NCBI RefSeq assembly: GCF_000244875.1
Contig: NC_016791.1
Coordinates: 3,973,001 to 4,037,000, forward strand
Direction of reading: 5' to 3'
DNA: 64,000 nt
From: Clostridium sp. BNL1100
GTDB taxonomy: Bacteria > Bacillota > Clostridia > Acetivibrionales > DSM-1351
Below the pieces are notes generated by a model. It had not been told where the DNA came from and did not search any database. It saw only the letters and a program-made list of their open reading frames with translations. Made by a program: the position numbers and the translations under genes. Of the stretch, positions 24,077-33,096 are shown one piece after another (positions within the stretch are counted from its first letter, which is position 1; the number at the start of each line of letters is the position of its first letter).

Positions 24077-25908
24077 TACCTGCCACCTGCCTTTCCAAAC
24101 AGCGCCGCTTTATATTCCGGGGCCTGAACCATGAGGTTGTATCGTTCGTTGCCGCATTTATAGAGGCAGGTGCCCCGCTGCGGATACCGGATCAGATTGT
24201 ATTCCGATTCCTCCAACTGCAGGGTATCCATATAGAACCGCTTGTCGATATTGCCGGCATTGAACAGAAATGCGTGCGCCGGAATAGAGAACAGCGGCTT
24301 GGTGTACTCCCGGATGCCCTCCAGATTGAAATCCTCCAAATTCTGACTTGAAAGAATTACTGCCGAGTCCTTTTTCCTTACACGCTTCATAAAATTACGG
24401 ACATATTCGACGGCGGTCAGGTTGGAAAGGAACAGATAGAATTCATCAATGCTGGCGGCAGTATTGCCGGTGGTGAGTAGCTCATTGCTCATATACGACA
24501 GCACGTTGAACAGAAGGGCATTGCGCAGATTTTTACTGGTCTGCAGAAGCCCCTTGACGCCGAAGGTCACGAACTCACTGTTTTTTATATTGGTGTGCCC
24601 GTTAAAGAATTTAGACTCCGCGCCCTTGCACAGGGAATGGAGCCCAAGGCAGATTTCCCGCAGGGTATCTGCGGTATAGAGCTGGCGGCGGCTTTCATCA
24701 AATTCTTTGTACTCCGACTCAATCAGCTCATACAGGTCGGACAGGATGGGATAATCTTCTGGTTTTAAACGGTCAAAATTACTATGATCGGTAATTCCCC
24801 ATTTTTCGTAGAGCTTACCCAGCATGATCTCGATGGTGTCAATCTCACGGTCGGTAAAATCCTTGTAGGTTCTAAAAAAATCCTTGAGAAAGGAAATGTG
24901 CTGGCTAAGCTTGCTGCAGATACGGAAGGTCTGAGGTGCATCCTTGTCCTCCGGGCTGCCGTTTTCATCCCATGTCTTGGGTTCCAGCACATTGATGATG
25001 TATTCGCCCGTCATCAGATCGATGAAGCATCCACCCAGATTATTGGTGAGATCCTCAAACTCCATTTCCGGATCAAGGCAGATGATATTCATGCCGGATT
25101 CCCGCAGATTGGTAAGGATGAGTTTCAATAAGTAGCTCTTGCCCTGGCCGGAGTTGCCTAAAATCAAAATATTGGCATTGGTCTTGTCATCGGCACGTCG
25201 ATTAAAATCTACTAAGATGTTGCTGCCGAATTTATCCCTGCCCAGATAAAAACCGTTGGGATCGGTTTTGCCGCTGTAGTTAAAAGGATACAGATTGGCA
25301 ACGGAGCTGGCGGGCAGCACCCGTTCAAACTGGTCGGAAAACACATTCCAGCCACTTGGCATGACCGATAAAAAGCCCTGCTGCTGGCGGAGCAGAAGCC
25401 GGTCAACATTTAGCTTGCTTCGCACCAGCTCAGTCAGCACTTCCGTCTGCAAGAGCCCCAGCTGGTTAAGGTCATGAGCGGACAGTTCAATATATACCGC
25501 CGCGTGGAGGAGAGGCTCTTTGCTCCGGTGCATCTGTGCAACGATAGCGGTCACATCCTGGAGATTCGATTCTGCCGTGACGGTTTGCTGCAGATCCTGA
25601 GTACTGCTTCTTTGCATACGGTTTTTGTTGGCAGCATTTGATATGATTTTGCGTTCTTCAACAGGGGACACATGCCGGGTGTAGATGTGGAGGGTGACAC
25701 TGTCTTTTTCACCAAGGTGCCGGAGGATGGCCTGTTCCTCCGTAGCGGTAGGGTACTCACGGAGCGCCCAAACGGACCGGAATGTATTTCCGCAAATGAA
25801 ATAGTCCGTAAAAAATTTGATCGCGGACGGGGCAATCATGTCCAAAAATTCCTGAATACGGACATCCTCTGTTTGAGATGCCCGCTGTGCTTTATTCTTA
25901 TATGCCAT
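24076..25908 (-). CDS. virB4: VirB4-family conjugation ATPase (motor domain)
   Basis: About 610 residues. The Walker A motif ILILGNSGQGKSYLLKL lies near residue 250, followed by IICLDPEMEFEDLTNNLGG and a VirB4-type C-terminal core (SIDEFYLFLSNLTAVEYVRNFMKRVRKKDSAVILSSQN, where Walker B and the arginine-rich region sit). It powers assembly and transport in the type IV channel. The start is the ATG eight bases after GGAAG; the GTG three codons earlier overlaps it. The upstream 196-residue gene may supply the N-terminal VirB4 domain as a separate chain. Confidence 0.9.
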   Translation of the reverse strand: MAYKNKAQRASQTEDVRIQEFLDMIAPSAIKFFTDYFICGNTFRSVWALREYPTATEEQAILRHLGEKDSVTLHIYTRHVSPVEERKIISNAANKNRMQRSSTQDLQQTVTAESNLQDVTAIVAQMHRSKEPLLHAAVYIELSAHDLNQLGLLQTEVLTELVRSKLNVDRLLLRQQQGFLSVMPSGWNVFSDQFERVLPASSVANLYPFNYSGKTDPNGFYLGRDKFGSNILVDFNRRADDKTNANILILGNSGQGKSYLLKLILTNLRESGMNIICLDPEMEFEDLTNNLGGCFIDLMTGEYIINVLEPKTWDENGSPEDKDAPQTFRICSKLSQHISFLKDFFRTYKDFTDREIDTIEIMLGKLYEKWGITDHSNFDRLKPEDYPILSDLYELIESEYKEFDESRRQLYTADTLREICLGLHSLCKGAESKFFNGHTNIKNSEFVTFGVKGLLQTSKNLRNALLFNVLSYMSNELLTTGNTAASIDEFYLFLSNLTAVEYVRNFMKRVRKKDSAVILSSQNLEDFNLEGIREYTKPLFSIPAHAFLFNAGNIDKRFYMDTLQLEESEYNLIRYPQRGTCLYKCGNERYNLMVQAPEYKAALFGKAGGR

Positions 25909-26013
25909 AGGGGTCACTTCCTTTTTTTATATGATGAAGGCAGCCCGGCCTGTTTCGTTCTGCTGAAAGGCTGGGGCTTTTTAGAACACTTTAGGTGTCT
26001 GGATGAGCTGTAC

Positions 26014-26604
26014 TCACTCATTCAGGATCATCCAGCGCTCTCCGTCAAAGTCCTCAAATTTCTCCGTGGTGACGTTCTGCTCGAAATAAATCGCCAGCAG
26101 ACGCCTGATATCCTCCTTGTCGGCGCGCTTTGTGGAAAAACCTTGATCCCGAAGTGTCTTTTCAATGCGGCTTAAATAGGAAAGCGCTTCGTTCTCTTTC
26201 TCGTTTCGGAGCCGTATGACTACAAGGAATTCTCGTGCCGTCGCCATCTGTACCTGTATCCGGTCAAGGTGGGTCTGGTCATGCTCCAACAGCCTGTGAA
26301 CAGCCGGATTGTTCTCCTGTTCCATGCGGCTTTTAAGAAACTCTTTGTTATCCTCGAAGTTTTCCCGGCTGTTCGAACACAGGAATTCCAGCTCCGCCAC
26401 ACCTTTAAGGACGGTCATCAAGGCGTAGATCCGAGCCGATATGCTGGCCTCGGATAAAACGGAAATGTTCGTAGGCTTGATGATGAAATACACCAGTTCA
26501 TCGCCGCGGAAGGTTTCCAGACTATGGTCGGTGACCGCCTTGGTATTAATAAGCTGGCGGGTATACTGCTTTTGTTTCACATTTTTCTTTTCTGCTTTGC
26601 TCAT
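26014..26604 (-). CDS. Conjugation protein, possibly the detached N-terminal domain of VirB4
   Basis: 196 residues, no hydrophobic segment. The part DELVYFIIKPTNISVLSEASISARIYALMTVLKGV then AELEFLCSNSRENFEDNKEFL resembles the alpha/beta N-terminal domain of VirB4/TraC proteins, which contacts the membrane complex. The start overlaps the PrgI stop (ATGA), and virB4 follows 105 bp downstream, so all three are one unit. Its place in the operon supports a structural channel role; the VirB4-domain reading is inference. Confidence 0.6.
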   Translation of the reverse strand: MSKAEKKNVKQKQYTRQLINTKAVTDHSLETFRGDELVYFIIKPTNISVLSEASISARIYALMTVLKGVAELEFLCSNSRENFEDNKEFLKSRMEQENNPAVHRLLEHDQTHLDRIQVQMATAREFLVVIRLRNEKENEALSYLSRIEKTLRDQGFSTKRADKEDIRRLLAIYFEQNVTTEKFEDFDGERWMILNE

Positions 26605-26873
26605 TGTTCGCTGTACCCCCATTCATAGGTCTGCTGCTTTGTAAGGAAAAAGGCGCAGGCGTATCGGATAAAATCAAGGATGCTGGTATCGTCAAAACGG
26701 ATGGTCAAAAAAGCATAGAGGGCTGTGATGACGATGGGCGGCAGAAACTTAAGCTGCGCTATCGCAAACACAGAAAGCAAAAGGCCAACGCCGATGATAC
26801 CGATGTCGCGCAGCTGCCACAGCCATAGCACTGCCTTGGATTTCAGGTTGTCGGGGTAGATGTAGGTATACAT
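26601..26873 (-). CDS. prgI: PrgI-family membrane protein of the conjugation channel
   Basis: 90 residues with two hydrophobic segments (IGIIGVGLLLSVFAIAQ and LPPIVITALYAFLTI) and the family layout of a small membrane protein directly upstream of the VirB4 ATPase, a VirB3-equivalent position. The start MYTYIYPDN is chosen for its GGAGG; the longer frame lies inside the methyltransferase gene. The 5' end still overlaps the end of the C5 methyltransferase by 31 bp, in a different frame. Confidence 0.82.
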   Translation of the reverse strand: MYTYIYPDNLKSKAVLWLWQLRDIGIIGVGLLLSVFAIAQLKFLPPIVITALYAFLTIRFDDTSILDFIRYACAFFLTKQQTYEWGYSEQ

Positions 26874-28951
26874 TCGGATTCCTCCCATTCTTGTTTAAAT
26901 TTTCGTAAAAAATAAGCGATCCCCCGAAGTACATGCTCAACACAGGGGATCGCAACGCTGTTGCCGAGGGCTTTGTATCTTGCGCTGTCTGAAGCGCCGG
27001 GGATGTCCGTCCAGTAATCGGGGAAGCCCTGGAGACGCTCGCATTCCAGCGGCGTCAATCGCCTGATCAGCTTGCCGATGCGGACAGGATGCACATTATT
27101 GAGGGAATATCCTCCATCCGTCTTGGATTGGAGTGTTCCGCTTAAGTTTCCGTTTTCCGTCCCATTGCGGCAATCCAGACCAGCAACATCCGTTTCACAC
27201 ACAAGGTCGGTGGCGTCTTTATACTGTCTTGCACTCTGGGTGCTGACCACGTTATTGGAAGCATACTCATCGCTCCGCTGCTGGGAAAATACGCAATGCC
27301 GATCCGCGGTGTTCAAGGTGTAGCTGATGTCCGGCTGAAACCCCATACCGTTGCCGCCGTTGTGATCCTGCCTGTCAATGATATTGCCGGCAATGCAGTA
27401 CGTTTCGGCAGGTGACGATTCTTCCCCGGAATCCGCAAGAAACACAGACGGCTGGGAAATGAGCGGCACGTTATTGCCGCCGGTACCGTATCTGGCAGAC
27501 ATGGTTGGGGCTACTTCATGTGGGCCGGTATAGCGCGAGTCAATACCATGATTTTCAAACAATTCTGGATCGTTGCCCAAAACTAGTGGAGGGTGGCCAT
27601 CCATTCGTGCCCGAAGTGTTCCAGTAACATTGTGACTTACGTCCATTACACTTCCGCCCTGATCGTTCAGGCAAAGAACAGACTCAGATACAAATGTTTG
27701 CATCTGCATATTGCAAGTTGCTAACAGCGCACCCGAAATTCCATGTAAATCAATTATTTCATCCCGCTGATTGATATGAAATGTAGTAATATCTGCGGAA
27801 TCCACTATAAAGGTCTGTTGCTTCATACCGGGCTGGGCTTGTATCGCTCCAGCAACATTATTAAGATCGCGCACCTCATCCCGCTGATTGCACGCAAAGG
27901 CAACGGATGTGTTGCTTTCTACCTGCGTACTGAACACAGCATGGGAATGCGCCGCCTGTAAAGTAAAGGCCGGGTCGCCGTTCTCTCCGATGCCCAGCCC
28001 GGTGCCTTCGCCCATCCGCTTGTGCCGCATGGCAATCTGTGTGTTGATGGGGATGGTGATTTGCTTGTTTTTTTCTGCCGATACATACCCATGACCGCCG
28101 CCTTCCCCTCCATACAGGGAGGGCCAAACGCCATCCTCCTCATAAATCCTGCGGCTCTGCACATCCCACGGGGTCAGGGATTCTCCGCTTGTTCCTCCGG
28201 AATTGGCTGGATTTCCGCCTGGATCTCCAGCGCCTGTTTCAGAACAGAAGGCAGCTCCTTGCCGCGTTTCTTCGCCCGGCGCAGAATCCCCAAACAGGCG
28301 GTCTTGCTCAAATAGTATTTGGGGTGCGGTGCGGCCTCCAAAATCTGCGACAAGGAAGATACGCTTGCGCCTTTGTGGGACGGACCAGTATTGAGCATCG
28401 TATATTCTCCAAGCAACGGAGAATTGAGGTCCCAATATGGCCCCAGCAGATTGCCATACCCCTCCCGTAGGTCGAGGTACAGATACGGTACTGTCAGCAA
28501 TTCGGCAGGTTTCTTCCAGTACCGCCCGGAAGTCCTCTCCGTCTGCGCTGGAGAAAGCTCCGGGTACATTTTCCCAGACCATATATCGAGGTCGAACAGC
28601 GTCAGCTGTCCTTCCGTTTGCTTTGTCATAGGCTCTCATCTCCTTCACAATGCGGATTTGCTCCATGAACAGCCCAGATCGTTCACCCTGAAGTCCGGCA
28701 CGTTTGCCGGCTACGCTAAGATCCTGGCATGGCGAGCCCCCGCAGACTGCGTCCACAGGGGACAACTCCGAGCCTTTTAGTTTTGTAATGTCACCCACAT
28801 GGAGCATATCCGGAAGCCTTATCTTCGTGACTTCAATGGGAAACGGTTCAATTTCGCTGGCCCATACAGGAGTAAACCCCTGCCGGACGCCTGCCAGCGG
28901 AAAACCGCCGATCCCGTCAAACAGACTTCCGAGGGTCAGCGATAAAGTCAC
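26843..28951 (-). CDS. DNA cytosine-5 methyltransferase with a repeat-filled target-recognition region
   Basis: 702 residues, much longer than the usual 350-450. Motif I FDGIGGFPLAG, motif IV with catalytic Cys75 (GGSPCQDLSVAGKR), motif VI ENVPGAFSS, motif VIII QRRKRIFLVADF and motif X ALGNSVAIPCVEHVL are all present, so it should be active. Between VIII and the C-terminal motifs lie about 350 residues containing around seven degenerate copies of a (G/P)TLxAx...H/P-x-V-F type unit (AFTLQAAHSHAVF, TGTLRARMDGHPPLVL, APTMSARYGTGGNNVPLI and others). The GTG start overlaps the previous stop. Likely roles are self-protection against host restriction and marking of transferred DNA. Confidence 0.88.
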   Translation of the reverse strand: MTLSLTLGSLFDGIGGFPLAGVRQGFTPVWASEIEPFPIEVTKIRLPDMLHVGDITKLKGSELSPVDAVCGGSPCQDLSVAGKRAGLQGERSGLFMEQIRIVKEMRAYDKANGRTADAVRPRYMVWENVPGAFSSADGEDFRAVLEETCRIADSTVSVPRPTGGVWQSAGAILGPQFSVAWRIYDAQYWSVPQRRKRIFLVADFGGRTAPQILFEQDRLFGDSAPGEETRQGAAFCSETGAGDPGGNPANSGGTSGESLTPWDVQSRRIYEEDGVWPSLYGGEGGGHGYVSAEKNKQITIPINTQIAMRHKRMGEGTGLGIGENGDPAFTLQAAHSHAVFSTQVESNTSVAFACNQRDEVRDLNNVAGAIQAQPGMKQQTFIVDSADITTFHINQRDEIIDLHGISGALLATCNMQMQTFVSESVLCLNDQGGSVMDVSHNVTGTLRARMDGHPPLVLGNDPELFENHGIDSRYTGPHEVAPTMSARYGTGGNNVPLISQPSVFLADSGEESSPAETYCIAGNIIDRQDHNGGNGMGFQPDISYTLNTADRHCVFSQQRSDEYASNNVVSTQSARQYKDATDLVCETDVAGLDCRNGTENGNLSGTLQSKTDGGYSLNNVHPVRIGKLIRRLTPLECERLQGFPDYWTDIPGASDSARYKALGNSVAIPCVEHVLRGIAYFLRKFKQEWEESECIPTSTPTT

Positions 28952-29508
28952 AGCTGCAGTTTCATGCCGGGGGAAGGCGCTTCCTCCAGCTCGATTTCTC
29001 TTTCCTTGGGAAAATAGGACACATTAGGTGTACGAATGTCCTGCATCAGTCTTTTTGCTTCCGTGGCCGCTTCCCCATAGGTGTCAAAGGTTACGGGTTC
29101 GCCATCCTGCTTGAGCCATGCTTCTGCGGAGCCGCAGACTGAGGCGGCACTCCGGCGGGCCAAGATACCGTATTGCTTCATATAAGTTCCTCCTTGTATT
29201 TGTTGGGTTGATATGTTTCGAATGGGGATGCCGAGCCGTTTTGCTTCCGCGATTTCACAGCGCATGCCGGAGCTGATATGCCCGCCGCAGATCCACAGTT
29301 CTTCGCACGAAGCCAGTACCCGCAGCCCCATCCGGATTCCGGTTTCTCTTTCTGAGGGTATTGCATCATTCAGGAGCAGAGGGTACAGAAGATGGACGGC
29401 CACAGGTGCACAGTCCTGCTCCATGGCATAGCGGCAGGCGTCTTTGGCAAACCGGATATTGCTTTCGATATCTCCGGCGTAAGGGGAACAGATATAAACC
29501 AGCTTCAC
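28948..29508 (-). CDS. DUF4406/nucleoside deoxyribosyltransferase-like protein with PGMKLQL tail
   Basis: 186 residues from a GTG that overlaps the VirB6 stop. The longer frame is a shadow of virB6. The N-terminal 115 residues (KLVYICSPYAGDIESNIRFAKDACRYAM, then LWICGGHISSGMRCEIAEAKRLGIPI) have the Rossmann-like pattern of DUF4406 proteins related to nucleoside 2-deoxyribosyltransferases. A second small domain follows (YGILARRSAASVCGSAEAWLKQDGEPVTFDTYGEAATEAKRL) and the end is PSPGMKLQL. Substrate unknown. It is coupled to virB6 and to the methyltransferase on either side. Confidence 0.7.
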   Translation of the reverse strand: MKLVYICSPYAGDIESNIRFAKDACRYAMEQDCAPVAVHLLYPLLLNDAIPSERETGIRMGLRVLASCEELWICGGHISSGMRCEIAEAKRLGIPIRNISTQQIQGGTYMKQYGILARRSAASVCGSAEAWLKQDGEPVTFDTYGEAATEAKRLMQDIRTPNVSYFPKEREIELEEAPSPGMKLQL

Positions 29509-30410
29509 TTTGCAGCCACCGCCTTTACGACCGTCCGGGTCATGTTGACTGCGGTTTGTGCCGTATATACCGCACTCATGAGGTTGGCTTTGGTGCTGGT
29601 ATCCAGACCGAAGGCTCCCGCGATGCGGGGGATCTCTCCAGCGGACAGCATCAGCCCAAGCCCCAGCAAGGCATGGTCTTTGACCACCATGAGTCCCGCA
29701 GTGAGAATGGTCGCCTGCAGAAACGCCGTCAGGCACAGACCAATGATCTGCTTACACCAGCTGACAAAACCGTCAAGATAACCGCGTGGTACAGAAAACA
29801 TATATAGGCTGCCCACGGAAATTTGAATGAGCAGAATACCGCCGCGCTTTAAATTAGCGAAAAACACCTTGATGATTGCATAGCCCATGAGGATCAGGAT
29901 AAAGAGCATCATGATGGGGCTGGTAACGGTCCCTATGCCACCGAAAACACCAGCGCTTCCGGCACTTTCAAGACTTCCCGCCGCGCTCAGATCGCTGATG
30001 ATATTACTTGCGAGGGTGTCGATACCGGAGCCAAAGCCGGTGATTCCCGCTGTCAGGCTGCTCTGCAGGGAAATGGACAGCTTGTACAGCTCCACAGGCA
30101 CGGTGGAAAACAGGCCCACTGCCAGAAAGCCCTTGAGGGCATTGAGGGCGGCATCTTTGACGCTGCCCCGGCCGGACTGGTATTCGATTGCACATTCGAA
30201 AACGGATACCACCAGACCGGTGACATAGAGCGCCCACGCCAGATAAACAAAAAACAGGACGATGGATTGTACCCAGCTCATCTCGAACAGATCGGCGCCC
30301 ATATTGCCCATTTCGCCAAAGAAATTAGCGAGGAAACCGATGATCTGGCCGTAGATCCAGTCGATGATCTGGCCCAGCACCGTATCGGCTACAAAGTCCC
30401 ATATAAACAT
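29505..30410 (-). CDS. VirB6/TrbL-like polytopic membrane protein of the transfer channel
   Basis: About 301 residues. It begins with an amphipathic helix region (FIWDFVADTVLGQIIDWIYGQIIGFLANFF) and has about five or six membrane segments, including SIVLFFVYLAWALYVTGLVV, SPIMMLFILILMGYAIIKVFFA and ATILTAGLMVV, with Gly/Ser-rich loops. This matches VirB6/TrbL proteins that form part of the inner-membrane pore. The start MFIWDF follows GAGGTGAACCCAAA. It is the first transfer gene after the cargo block at 30.4-36.36 kb. Confidence 0.8.
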   Translation of the reverse strand: MFIWDFVADTVLGQIIDWIYGQIIGFLANFFGEMGNMGADLFEMSWVQSIVLFFVYLAWALYVTGLVVSVFECAIEYQSGRGSVKDAALNALKGFLAVGLFSTVPVELYKLSISLQSSLTAGITGFGSGIDTLASNIISDLSAAGSLESAGSAGVFGGIGTVTSPIMMLFILILMGYAIIKVFFANLKRGGILLIQISVGSLYMFSVPRGYLDGFVSWCKQIIGLCLTAFLQATILTAGLMVVKDHALLGLGLMLSAGEIPRIAGAFGLDTSTKANLMSAVYTAQTAVNMTRTVVKAVAAK

Positions 30411-30437
30411 TTTGGGTTCACCTCTTTCTAAAAAAAT

Positions 30438-30464
30438 AAGGCGCACCTTTGGAAGGTACGCCTT
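30438..30464 (-). terminator. Terminator between the AbiE unit and virB6
   Basis: AAGGCGCACCTT and AAGGTACGCCTT arms with a three-base loop, followed on the minus strand by A and seven Ts. It sits between the cargo block and the virB6 start. Confidence 0.75.
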
Positions 30465-30477
30465 GAACTTGAAAAAA

Positions 30478-30504
30478 AGGCTCTCGTAAATAAACGAGAA
30501 CCTT
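30478..30504 (-). terminator. Terminator of the abiE operon
   Basis: AAGGCTCTCGT and ACGAGAACCTT arms with a short loop, followed on the minus strand by a T-run. It lies 46 bp after the abiEii stop. With the next hairpin it forms a tandem terminator shielding virB6. Confidence 0.78.
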
Positions 30505-30549
30505 GAGTCATGGTTTTAGCTATTTAATTTTAGAGTTACCAGCTTAGTT

Positions 30550-31557
30550 TCAGAGCATCCTCTGTTCTGTACCTTCGCTGGCAGTCTGCGTCATTTCTAG
30601 ATCTTCATCCAGCTTAAGCAGAGCTTGGTTAAGTACAGTCATGCTCTTAGACAGTTGTGCAGGTGAAAGGATATCACTTTGTGAAAATACATAAATCTCC
30701 TGCATTCTAATAAATGCCGCAGTCAGTTCAGTATCTATGCCAACTGCTTGAAACAGCTTAAAGTCAGAAAACGGTTTTTCCGCAAGATCACTGCCGATCC
30801 TTTCCCTTTCTTCTTTGCGCTTGTAGGCAAGCATTTTTACCAGTTCATCTGGTGCAGAGAGCAGCGACTGTATTCTGTCCTGCTCCATCATCGTGGTAAG
30901 ATCGTAAAGATGCTTTGCGGTATCAAACAACATATGTCGTTGGTAGTAAAACTCCGCAGCCAATACTTTGTCTGCAAAAATTCTCTCCAGTTTAATGGTG
31001 TTAATGGTAAATGGCTTGACCTCATAATTTTCGTCAAGGACCAGGCGCTGCTCTGAGGTTGCTTCCGAATAGAGAAGAGGCGAAATTTCAAGGGATTCAA
31101 CAGGTTCGCTGATCGTGAAGGATGTCGCCTCAACTTTCACATAACCGAACCGTTGAAGTGCATCATCAGCGTCGACAGCGGTGACGGGATTATATTCATA
31201 TACGCTGGTAATGCTGCCCCTTTGGTTGCTTTCTCTCGCTTTGTCCGATGTCCTCGAAAGAGTATGATAGCCGTTCGCCGCAACTTCCAAGCGCTTTTTT
31301 CCTTGACTTTTAGAGCAGTCCTGGATTTCAACTGTGAGATCAATATCTTCGGAAAAGCGCTTCATACGGCCTATTGCTTTATACAGGGCGGTGCCTCCCT
31401 TAAAGTATGCGGGAAGCGTGCCCTGCCTTTCTGCCAGTTCCCATAGAAGCAGTGTCAGATAATAGTCTTTTTCTACGATGTCACTTCGAATTCCTGTTCT
31501 CCTGCTAACATCGGAGAGCAGGGCTTCAAACGCATCTCTATCTTGATGTAACTTCAT
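30550..31557 (-). CDS. abiEii: AbiEii-type nucleotidyltransferase toxin
   Basis: 335 residues of the AbiEii/MenT family of type IV toxin-antitoxin and abortive-infection systems. Catalytic signatures are GGTALYK (residues 54-60) and FSEDIDL (68-74, with two acidic metal ligands), and IKLERIFADKVLAAE further on. In characterised members the toxin transfers nucleotides to RNA such as tRNA and arrests growth. It overlaps the end of the antitoxin gene by 20 bp. In an ICE it would help retain the element and block phage. The ending GTEQRML is not clearly a member of the Met-tail group. Confidence 0.9.
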   Translation of the reverse strand: MKLHQDRDAFEALLSDVSRRTGIRSDIVEKDYYLTLLLWELAERQGTLPAYFKGGTALYKAIGRMKRFSEDIDLTVEIQDCSKSQGKKRLEVAANGYHTLSRTSDKARESNQRGSITSVYEYNPVTAVDADDALQRFGYVKVEATSFTISEPVESLEISPLLYSEATSEQRLVLDENYEVKPFTINTIKLERIFADKVLAAEFYYQRHMLFDTAKHLYDLTTMMEQDRIQSLLSAPDELVKMLAYKRKEERERIGSDLAEKPFSDFKLFQAVGIDTELTAAFIRMQEIYVFSQSDILSPAQLSKSMTVLNQALLKLDEDLEMTQTASEGTEQRML

Positions 31558-32206
31558 TTTTCACCTCCATGAGTAAGTCTATAATCGGCAATAAAATTTT
31601 CGATGTGTAATGCCTGCGAGCTGTGAAGATCAGTGTAAGTCCGTCTAGTTGCTGCTTCTGTGCATATTGCACCAGCAACTGCTCCGGCTTTTCCGCATCA
31701 ATGTGAGCATTTGGCAGTTCACTTAACATATCGATAAACTGCAAATATTTCCAGTTCTCATCTGTCACAACCGCAGACGGCTTTCTTACCTTGATATGGC
31801 AGCCTTCGGGCAGCTTTGCTCCATAACGGTCTGTAGTGATTTCGATATCACGGGGAATCAAGGTTGTCAGTCCCAGCTTATTAAACAGGAACGCCCCGGA
31901 TTCATATCCTATTTTCGCGCCATTCTGTACCGTTAATGTTTTTATCACCACTTCATCAATGCTGGGCGTAACTTTCCCAAAGACGGTTTGCTTCACATGG
32001 CAGTATACTCCTTTTTGCAGTCTTTCAATTTCACCTTTGTCTGCCATCCGTTTCAGCTTGACATTGGTTAAGGTTTTGGCCTTATCGTATGGAAGTGCAT
32101 ACTTCACCGCCAACTGCTCAGCTATGTCCTCGGTTTGGATTGCTGACTCATAAGGCATATTTCTGACAGTGTCGGAAATGTGTTCTCCATATCCGATTTG
32201 TTCCAT
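31538..32206 (-). CDS. abiEi: AbiEi-type antitoxin and autorepressor (DUF6088)
   Basis: 222 residues. The N-terminal winged-helix part (VKLKRMADKGEIERLQKGVYCHV, about residues 49-71) binds the promoter and the C-terminal part neutralises the toxin in characterised AbiE systems. The start MEQIGYGEH follows GGAGGTGA; the longer frame would begin within the right arm of the operator at 32262-32276. It is followed with overlap by abiEii. A perfect 15-bp inverted repeat lies just upstream, as expected for negative autoregulation. Confidence 0.88.
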   Translation of the reverse strand: MEQIGYGEHISDTVRNMPYESAIQTEDIAEQLAVKYALPYDKAKTLTNVKLKRMADKGEIERLQKGVYCHVKQTVFGKVTPSIDEVVIKTLTVQNGAKIGYESGAFLFNKLGLTTLIPRDIEITTDRYGAKLPEGCHIKVRKPSAVVTDENWKYLQFIDMLSELPNAHIDAEKPEQLLVQYAQKQQLDGLTLIFTARRHYTSKILLPIIDLLMEVKNEVTSR

Positions 32207-32220
32207 ATTCTCACCTCCAC

Positions 32221-32293
32221 AAGTGATATTATAATCATGATTTTCGTTTAATATTCTTGCCATTATAATATCACTTTATGCATTGAAAGTCAA
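32221..32293 (-). promoter_or_regulatory. abiE promoter with perfect 15-bp inverted-repeat operator
   Basis: AAGTGATATTATAAT (32221-32235) and ATTATAATATCACTT (32262-32276) are exact inverted copies, 26 bp apart. On the minus strand TTGACT (32288-32293) is the -35 box and TATTAT, inside the right arm, the -10 box at 17 bp spacing. Two AbiEi monomers binding the arms would cover the promoter. Confidence 0.85.
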
Positions 32294-32335
32294 TTGGTTA
32301 CGCTAATTACGTGCTAAGTATCTGACAGTTGATCC

Positions 32336-33076
32336 TTACTTCATATTAAACTCCATATCATCGTGCATTTCCTCAACATTGTATTTCTCACACAGACAAG
32401 GTAACATTTGGGGCAAATTATTAATACTCCAGTCAGGGTCAATGTCTGGCCTGATTCTAATTTCCGCCATGATCTCCGCAGTAGTTTCTTCACTCAGCGA
32501 TTGTTGCTCGGTTGCGTTGTAGATGTCGTACACTTGAGATAATGCTCTGAGGTAGGCGGCAGCAATGCGTTGCTCATTACTCACTCCCTTTTTAGGGTGG
32601 CATTCATAAAAGTCATTCAGCGTGGCCGAATTTCCCGTAAGCCAAGAACTATAATCCAGTAGGAAAGAATTTAAGCCTTTGCTTTCCATCGCCATTTGGA
32701 CCGCATAACAGTCATGCGCAACATATCCATATGACTCAAAGTCTGCTGTACCTATTGGAAAGTCATGTTCGGCCAGCGTATCAGGGTCGTTTAGAGCGTC
32801 CATGTGGACTTCTCTTCCTCTCGATATCAACCAAGAGCGAAAGTCAATAAAACCATCATCTGTGCTGTGAGACTGCGTTGCGGCGCAGGCCGCCCATAAA
32901 TCGTTTCGGTAGGCTAAATCCATATACACCTTTTTTATATTGTGCCAATCTATAATATCCTTTGACGAAAACGCCAAGAGTTTTTTCTCGGTCACTTTCA
33001 AGATAGTAGATTGATTGTTTTGATCTGTCTCTGAATTAACCTCGTCTATAATTCTCCAAAAAGTATCTTTGTTCAT
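32336..33076 (-). CDS. DUF4240-like protein
   Basis: 246 residues, cytosolic. The start MNKDTFWRIIDEVN and WAACAATQSHSTDDGFIDFRSWLISRGREV are typical of DUF4240 proteins. Their function is unknown, and they occur scattered in bacteria, often in defence or stress contexts. The C-terminal 100 residues are acidic. It has an AAGGAGGTAAGG ribosome site and a 43-codon ORF just upstream. It lies 130 bp before abiEi, transcribed the same way, and may be an AbiE accessory or independent cargo. Confidence 0.75.
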   Translation of the reverse strand: MNKDTFWRIIDEVNSETDQNNQSTILKVTEKKLLAFSSKDIIDWHNIKKVYMDLAYRNDLWAACAATQSHSTDDGFIDFRSWLISRGREVHMDALNDPDTLAEHDFPIGTADFESYGYVAHDCYAVQMAMESKGLNSFLLDYSSWLTGNSATLNDFYECHPKKGVSNEQRIAAAYLRALSQVYDIYNATEQQSLSEETTAEIMAEIRIRPDIDPDWSINNLPQMLPCLCEKYNVEEMHDDMEFNMK

Positions 33077-33096
33077 TTGTCCTTACCTCCTTCATC

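Noticed and set aside
30550-31557. AbiEii C-terminus (EQRML) considered as a Met-tail protein
   Set aside because: It lacks the Gly-Met-x-Met pattern and belongs to the cargo block, not the ICE backbone.
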